Below, one piece after another: positions 5,669 through 9,376 of a stretch of DNA of 9,376 nucleotides. Within the stretch, counting starts at the first letter, position 1. Every line of letters starts with the position of its first letter. The stretch comes from Chloroflexota bacterium. GTDB taxonomy: Bacteria > Chloroflexota > Anaerolineae > Anaerolineales > Villigracilaceae. The position numbers and the translations under genes are program-made. The notes beneath the pieces are model-generated. The model did no database searches. It was not told where the DNA came from and worked only from the letters and a program-made list of their open reading frames with translations. The stretch covers positions 1-9,376 of the forward strand of contig VGOX01000062.1 of assembly GCA_016875755.1 (NCBI GenBank). Reading direction: 5' to 3'.

Positions 5669-7805
5669 GGTCACCGGCTGGCTCTTCGACCTGTACGAAC
5701 ACCCCGAGCGCGGCATCACCCTATGGATCATCAGCGACACAGGCGAACGTCTGCACCTGCGTATGGACTTTCCAGTCACCTTTTATACAGCGGGGGATTT
5801 TCCACGTATCCGTGAAGCATGGCGCTTTATAAAAGGTAAAGCCCAACTCGCCCGCACCAAACGCCGTGACCTCTTCCTCGGCGAACGAGATGTAATGGCA
5901 GTCACTGTTGATTGCGCCGACAATCCGTTTCATGAACTACACAAGCAATTCCACGAACTGGATTATTACGATGCGGACATTCCCATCTCGCTGCGCTTCA
6001 TCGCCCGAACGGGCTGTCACTTATTGGGGCGCTGTCGGCTCACACTTAACGGAGAGTGGATTCAAGCCATTGTGCCTTTGTCTTCGCCGTGGAGCGTGGA
6101 ACACGAGCCGATTCCACTGAGGATCATGAGGATTGCGCCAGATGCAGACCCTGCCTTTCGTGAGCCGACCCAGATCAAGGTCCAGACAGAGCGAGGCGTT
6201 TACATCCAGAACTTGCAACCGCTACGCCCGTTCCTCATCAGCTTGCAAGCGGACCTGAGTCGTTACGATCCTGACCTCATCCTCACGGCACATGGAGACG
6301 GCTGGCTAATTCCGAAACTGATGGAGTGGAGCCGGGAGACCGGCTTGCGTATGGACTTGAACCGCGACCGCAGCCAGGAGGTGCGGGTGCGTAAGGCGAA
6401 CAGTTATTTCACCTATGGGCAGATCGTGTACCGCGGGGCGCAAAGCCATCTGTTCGGGCGCTGGCACATCGACCGAAAAAATGCCATGCTCTTCAGCGAG
6501 TATGAATTGGAGGGCGTGCTAGAGCAGGCACGGGTGAGCGGGCTGGGTGTGCAGGAGATGGCACGCAAATCACCAGGGGCAGGCATCACGGCCTTGCAAA
6601 TGATCGCCGCGTTGAAGAACGGCGTAATGATCCCGCTGACCAAGCAACAGGCGGAGAAACAGAAAACCCTTGCGGGTTTGATCCGGGCCGACAAGGGTGG
6701 CTTGATCTACCAGCCGCTCATCGGCGTGCATAAAGATGTGGCACAGATCGACTTCGCTTCGATGTACCCGGGTATTATCGTCCATCATAATATCTCGCCG
6801 GAGACATTGGGCGTAGAAGGCGCGCCGATGGGTTTAATTCCGCAGGCACTTCAGCCCTTGCTGGAGAAGCGGCTGGAAATGAAAGCCTTGATGCAGGGAC
6901 TGGATGCACGCGATGCCCGCATGCAGGCATTGAAGGAACGCTCCGCCGCATTGAAGTGGCTGCTGGTGGTGTGCTTTGGGTATTTGGGCTACAAGAACGC
7001 ACGCTTCGGGCGGATCGAAAACCACGAAGCGGTGACTTCCATCAGCCGTGAGTTGATGCTGCAAGCCAAAGAGATCGCTGAGGACATGGGCTTCACCGTC
7101 CTGCACATGTATGTGGACAGTCTCTTTGTGCAAAAGGACGGAGTGAAAGAGAAGCGGGACTTTGAGCCTTTGTTGAAAGCGATCCACGACCAGACCAAGA
7201 TACCCATTGCGCTGGATGGCATCTATCGCTGGGTATGCTTCATGCCTTCCAAGCGAGATAAACGAATCCCCGTGCCGAACCGTTACTTCGGGGTCTTTCA
7301 GGATGGGAGTGTTAAATATCGCGGCATTGCCGCCCGCCGTAGAGACACACCCTATTGGGTAAAGAAGATGCAGTTGGAAGTATTGACTTGCCTCGCGCAA
7401 GCCAAGTCATTGGAGGAAGTACAGAGTTACCTCCCCAAAGTGGAGGGAATCATCGCCCAGGCAAAACGAGACCTGCGCAATAGACACATCCCACTGGAGG
7501 AATTGGTGGTGACCCAAAGCCTGAGCCGCGAAGCGGGCAGTTACAAGGTCCCCTCCCCGTCGGCACAGGCAGCCCTACAATTGGAAGCCGTCGGCACACC
7601 CACTGCGCCGGGACAGTTCATGCGCTTCGTGTTCGTACGCGGCAAGGAGAGGGTCCGCGCCTGGGAGTTGGGGGTGGATGAGAAGATGGTGGATGTTGAA
7701 AGATATTTAATATTATTGGATCGAGCGGTGGACGAGATTCTAGGGATGTTTATAGAGGACAAGATTCTCCTACTCTTCATAACGCAAAGAAGGACTCTGG
7801 TTTGA
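5661..7805 (+). CDS. B-family DNA polymerase, divergent (degenerate exonuclease region)
   Basis: The start at ATG 5661 gives 714 aa, coupled to the previous gene. Motif A is QIDFASMYPGI (D364), motif B is KWLLVVCFGYLGYKNARFG (K432 to G450), and motif C is LHMYVDSLFV (D486). A KYRGIAARRRDTP stretch (552-564) matches the 'K.RG...RRD' DNA-binding motif before the thumb. Motif C lacks the first Asp of the usual DTDS but keeps the second, the metal ligand. In the exonuclease region the first motif (about 154-166, RIMRIAPDADPAFRE) and third motif (YELEGVL, 281-287) lack the standard acidic pattern, while HGDGWLIPKL (211-220) keeps D213, so proofreading is doubtful. The short motif A-B and B-C distances leave no room for protein-priming TPR insertions, unlike phi29 or pipolin enzymes. 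Its stop lies within the following terminator hairpin. Confidence 0.88.
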   Translation: MDEVTGWLFDLYEHPERGITLWIISDTGERLHLRMDFPVTFYTAGDFPRIREAWRFIKGKAQLARTKRRDLFLGERDVMAVTVDCADNPFHELHKQFHELDYYDADIPISLRFIARTGCHLLGRCRLTLNGEWIQAIVPLSSPWSVEHEPIPLRIMRIAPDADPAFREPTQIKVQTERGVYIQNLQPLRPFLISLQADLSRYDPDLILTAHGDGWLIPKLMEWSRETGLRMDLNRDRSQEVRVRKANSYFTYGQIVYRGAQSHLFGRWHIDRKNAMLFSEYELEGVLEQARVSGLGVQEMARKSPGAGITALQMIAALKNGVMIPLTKQQAEKQKTLAGLIRADKGGLIYQPLIGVHKDVAQIDFASMYPGIIVHHNISPETLGVEGAPMGLIPQALQPLLEKRLEMKALMQGLDARDARMQALKERSAALKWLLVVCFGYLGYKNARFGRIENHEAVTSISRELMLQAKEIAEDMGFTVLHMYVDSLFVQKDGVKEKRDFEPLLKAIHDQTKIPIALDGIYRWVCFMPSKRDKRIPVPNRYFGVFQDGSVKYRGIAARRRDTPYWVKKMQLEVLTCLAQAKSLEEVQSYLPKVEGIIAQAKRDLRNRHIPLEELVVTQSLSREAGSYKVPSPSAQAALQLEAVGTPTAPGQFMRFVFVRGKERVRAWELGVDEKMVDVERYLILLDRAVDEILGMFIEDKILLLFITQRRTLV

Positions 7806-7923
7806 GTCCTTCTTTGTTCACTCCTCCTTTATCCCGCTTTAGCAGGACAACCCCCGTGCCCAGAAATGGGTATAGAGGCAGGTCATTCAAGTTTGTTGGC
7901 TGCTTATTGCTCGCTGTTGTCAT
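7777..7923 (-). CDS. Possible 48-aa small protein, convergent with the polymerase
   Basis: The minus-strand frame from ATG 7923 to TGA 7777-7779 encodes 48 residues: MTTASNKQPTNLNDLPLYPF, then LGTGVVLLKRDKGGVNKEGL, then KPESFFAL. It has a plausible protein-like composition with a hydrophobic LPLYPFLGTGVVLL core. There is no good ribosome binding site, it overlaps the polymerase 3' end on the opposite strand, and its last codons lie in the terminator hairpin. The CRISPR-repeat-like element lies 10 bases upstream of its start. It may be a chance frame or a remnant of a larger gene. Confidence 0.25.
   Translation of the reverse strand: MTTASNKQPTNLNDLPLYPFLGTGVVLLKRDKGGVNKEGLKPESFFAL
7785..7816. 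terminator. Long hairpin overlapping the end of the polymerase gene
   Basis: CAAAGAAGGACTC (7785-7797) pairs perfectly over 13 bp with 7804-7816 around a 6-base loop. The polymerase stop codon (7803-7805) lies in the loop and right arm. The arms end in a T-rich stretch on either strand but lack a clean separate T-run, so it may act on both strands as a bidirectional terminator between convergent units. Confidence 0.6.
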
Positions 7924-7933
7924 GGTTCAGCTC

Positions 7934-7971
7934 GTTTCAATTCCCTTAATCCAGCGGAGCTGGACTCTAAC
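7934..7971 (-). repeat. Solitary CRISPR-repeat-like sequence
   Basis: On the minus strand this 38-base sequence begins GTTAGAGTCCAGCTCC and ends AAGGGAATTGAAAC. It has an internal perfect 6-bp hairpin, TCCAGC-TCC-GCTGGA (complement of 7950-7964). A GTT start, a short GC hairpin and a GAATTGAAAC end are hallmarks of type I and type III CRISPR repeats. Only one copy is present: I find no second repeat at spacer distance on either side and no cas gene, so it is not an array. It may be an orphan repeat or a chance likeness. Confidence 0.4.
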
Positions 7972-7992
7972 ACTTCGCAGCGCAGAGGTCTT

Positions 7993-8018
7993 AATGCCCT
8001 TTTGGGCATTTATATTTT
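7993..8018 (+). terminator. Second intrinsic terminator downstream of the polymerase
   Basis: AATGCCC (7993-7999) pairs with GGGCATT (8004-8010) around a TTTT loop and is followed by TATATTTT. The T-rich tail is on the plus strand, so it would stop readthrough from the polymerase operon before it runs antisense into the minus-strand genes. Confidence 0.55.
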
Positions 8019-8247
8019 CTATCCGCCCGTACGATAGCCTTGACCTATGGGTAAATTCATCCGTTGTGCCTTCTTTTGTAAGCGTGACACCTATGTCCAT
8101 CTTGGTATGATCCGTGGACCAATCGCGCAGGTCATACTTCGGTTCGCGGTCGTTCCATTAGATAAGGTTGAGTTCATTGCTCCAACCAAAGGCGGAGATG
8201 GAGAGGACGGCGATATTTTTGATGATTTCGTATTTGATCTCGGACAT
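8019..8247 (-). pseudogene. YdbC/PC4-family ssDNA-binding-like protein, inactivated
   Basis: From ATG 8247, with a GAGG site upstream, the frame reads MSEIKYEIIKNIAVLSISAF, then GWSNELNLI, and then meets TAA at 8158-8160. Directly after the stop the same frame continues WNDREPKYDLRDWSTDHTKM and DIGVTLTKE. This matches the conserved body of the short YdbC-like PC4/Sub1-type proteins, where a Ser normally occupies the stop position ('LNLISWN.REPKYDLR.W'). A single C-to-A change (TCA to TAA) explains the break. After TLTKE the likeness is lost; a one-base shift would restore KE-AQRMN and end at 8019, so a frameshift is also likely. Intact members are about 70-75 aa and are thought to bind single-stranded nucleic acid. 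It starts two bases after the stop of the next gene upstream, as part of that operon. Confidence 0.7.
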
Positions 8248-8249
8248 AA

Positions 8250-9206
8250 TCAAACCTCATCTGCAAATGTTGTTACAAATATATATAGGTTATGTTCCAT
8301 CAAACGTTGGGCTTTTTGCAGCTCCAATGGTTCATTGGGAGAGCATAAAATTTCATAGGTCTTTGGATCGTAAGCATAGTATTGCACTTTTGCCTTTTCA
8401 GGATGGGGCGGTAATGCTCTCCATAGGGGATGAGAAGATGTGCCTATATTCTCGAAACGTTCGGGTAACTTCTGCAATGCAACTTGGATTGCCATTCTGG
8501 AAAATATTTCGTTTTTGCTGGCTTCCACTTTTACCATTGGTAACACATCATCCAATTGGAAATTATCTCTTTTCAGTAGACTCTGATACAAAGAAATAAG
8601 CAGACTCATTTCCATTAATGGTAATTTCTGTGCGAGATACCATTTTCCTTCCAACCCTACAAATCTTGCATCTGTTTCCAGTGCGTGCAATAAGGCACTT
8701 ACAATTCTGTTTCCAAAACTCATGACTATATACTCAATCTCCCCGTATTTCTTTTCGACAAGCTTTCTACTAAACTCACCTACTTCAACAGCGGCAGGGT
8801 TGCCATATCTGAAAACAACAGGTTTATCTTGTCCATCCAAATGTACTACAATTTGATTCGGTTTTATTTTATTATCATGAAGTTCAATGCGAATTACTTC
8901 GCCAACAAAACATTCATAATCATAATCTCTATCCCAAACTCTTTTAGGAAATATTATTCCATTGCCAACAAACCATTCTGCAAGTGGATCCCAAATTCGG
9001 ACTGAATCTTTTCCTGTCCACGATTTCAAAACAGAAGGGCTGACATCATGCCCAAATTCCAAACGCCCTTTTATTATCTGCTTGACCAGGTTAGTAGTTT
9101 CGAGTGGCATATCCTCCCTAAGAATCCGCTCTTGAAAACGGTCCAGGTCTGCTGTTGTGATCGTAAATTCATTTAACCAGTATTCATCTGAATAGATATC
9201 TATCAT
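8250..9206 (-). CDS. Hypothetical protein, 318 aa
   Basis: The start at ATG 9206 has GGAGGG four bases upstream, an unusually good site that fixes the start. The N-terminus (FTITTADLDRFQERILREDM, then LETTNLVKQIIKGRLE, about residues 14-50) looks like a helical, winged-helix-like module that I recognise loosely from uncharacterised Chloroflexota proteins. Residues about 80-140 (GIIFPKRVWDRDYDYECFVG, EVIRIELHDNK...) look like a small beta-barrel. The C-terminal half is helical, with LPLMEMSLLISLYQSLLKRD as a clear amphipathic stretch. There is no signal peptide, membrane segment or catalytic motif. The gene is visibly richer in A and T than the polymerase operon, which suggests separate acquisition. 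The YdbC pseudogene follows after two bases. I cannot assign a function. Confidence 0.8.
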   Translation of the reverse strand: MIDIYSDEYWLNEFTITTADLDRFQERILREDMPLETTNLVKQIIKGRLEFGHDVSPSVLKSWTGKDSVRIWDPLAEWFVGNGIIFPKRVWDRDYDYECFVGEVIRIELHDNKIKPNQIVVHLDGQDKPVVFRYGNPAAVEVGEFSRKLVEKKYGEIEYIVMSFGNRIVSALLHALETDARFVGLEGKWYLAQKLPLMEMSLLISLYQSLLKRDNFQLDDVLPMVKVEASKNEIFSRMAIQVALQKLPERFENIGTSSHPLWRALPPHPEKAKVQYYAYDPKTYEILCSPNEPLELQKAQRLMEHNLYIFVTTFADEV

Positions 9207-9210
9207 GTTT

Positions 9211-9216
9211 CCCTCC
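9211..9216 (-). promoter_or_regulatory. Strong ribosome binding site (GGAGGG)
   Basis: On the minus strand GGAGGG is followed by four bases and the ATG at 9206. It is the best Shine-Dalgarno match in the window and contrasts with the leaderless-looking starts of the LuxR-type and RecA-like genes. Confidence 0.7.
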
Positions 9217-9376
9217 TGAAAAGATTTCTTACAAACAATAGTAATTTTTGCCAGATTTTTTTATAAACTGACTGTGATGGTAACTACTCAGGGTAGCGGA
9301 GCGACAAAATCGGGCAAGAAAGGAGAACCTGTAAAGGCAAGGCGCAAAGCGGAAAGAGCCTTGACACCATTTTTGC
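9217..9376. other. Right edge without a recognised gene
   Basis: The first part (9217-9270) is AT-rich and probably holds the promoter of the minus-strand gene, including a TTTATAAA stretch, but no convincing -35/-10 pair stands out. From about 9276 the composition changes abruptly to GC-rich. A plus-strand frame from ATG 9274 (MVTTQGSGATKSGKKGE...) stays open to the edge but has no ribosome binding site. A 6-bp inverted repeat (CAAGGC at 9338-9343, GCCTTG at 9358-9363) is present. The GTAACTACTCAGGG at about 9277 could be the end of a mobile element. No call is made. Confidence 0.25.

Noticed and set aside
4883..7805. Casposon: PolB together with a CRISPR-repeat-like sequence
   Set aside because: No Cas1 homolog is encoded in the window, the only recombinase is of the tyrosine type, and no terminal inverted repeats were found.
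5661..7805. Pipolin-type (primer-independent, protein-primed) PolB, suggested by PolB plus a tyrosine recombinase
   Set aside because: The distances between motifs A, B and C leave no space for TPR1/TPR2 insertions, and the initiator/loader genes point to conventional replication of the element.
7900..7980. tRNA-like segment near GGTTCAGCTC...TTCAATTCCC
   Set aside because: No cloverleaf can be formed with proper acceptor and anticodon stems; the likeness comes from the CRISPR-repeat-like element.
7802..8110. Plus-strand 102-codon frame after the polymerase
   Set aside because: It has no ribosome binding site or recognisable family, crosses the CRISPR-like repeat and a terminator, and lies partly antisense to the YdbC pseudogene.
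8047..8599. Two overlapping plus-strand frames
   Set aside because: They are antisense shadows of the YdbC pseudogene and the 318-aa minus-strand gene.

Overview
The window looks like a chromosomal segment from a Chloroflexota (probably Anaerolineae-type) bacterium that carries an integrative or phage-like element. This taxonomic guess rests on three things: the family resemblance of several proteins (STAND/NACHT NTPase N-terminus, RHH+LuxR regulator, RecA-like/PolB pair), a Gram-positive-type LexA box, which green non-sulfur bacteria are known to use, and the mixed base composition. No rRNA or tRNA was found to confirm it.

Left part (1-1279, minus strand): the start of a GMC/cholesterol-oxidase-like FAD oxidoreductase runs off the left edge. 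It overlaps the 3' remnant of a small conserved gene. That remnant is abutted, out of frame, by a NACHT/STAND NTPase gene cut off just after its Walker A motif. This is a gene-gene junction that destroyed both partners.

Integration and replication module (1300-4330, plus strand): a divergent promoter region is followed by a short leader ending in a very strong terminator, then a ribbon-helix-helix protein, a complete tyrosine recombinase, a DnaD/lambda-O-like initiator, a small helicase-loader-like protein and a zinc-ribbon protein. The linker of the initiator gene contains four 17-bp palindromic repeats built on TGGTCA-N5-TGACCA, followed by an A-rich tract. This is the layout of the lambda origin inside gene O.

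Regulator and polymerase module (4329-7816, plus strand): a perfect GAAC-N4-GTTC LexA-type box sits directly before a TATAAT hexamer and an apparently leaderless LuxR-family regulator, which ends in a terminator. A compact operon follows: a RecA-fold protein without a Walker A motif, an 85-aa helical protein, and a B-family DNA polymerase with an atypical motif C (YVDS) and a degenerate exonuclease region. The arrangement recalls the RecA-like ImuA plus polymerase mutagenesis cassettes and is the best candidate here for an undescribed system.

Right part (7777-9376): a possible 48-codon reading frame, a solitary CRISPR-repeat-like sequence, and a YdbC/PC4-family pseudogene with an in-frame stop. 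Upstream of the pseudogene, in the same transcription unit, is an AT-richer hypothetical gene with a near-ideal ribosome binding site. The last 170 bases hold no recognised gene.

Overall, the integrase, initiator and loader form a self-replicating mobile core. The LexA box, regulator and polymerase cassette suggest DNA-damage-linked functions, and the flanks show repeated gene decay.
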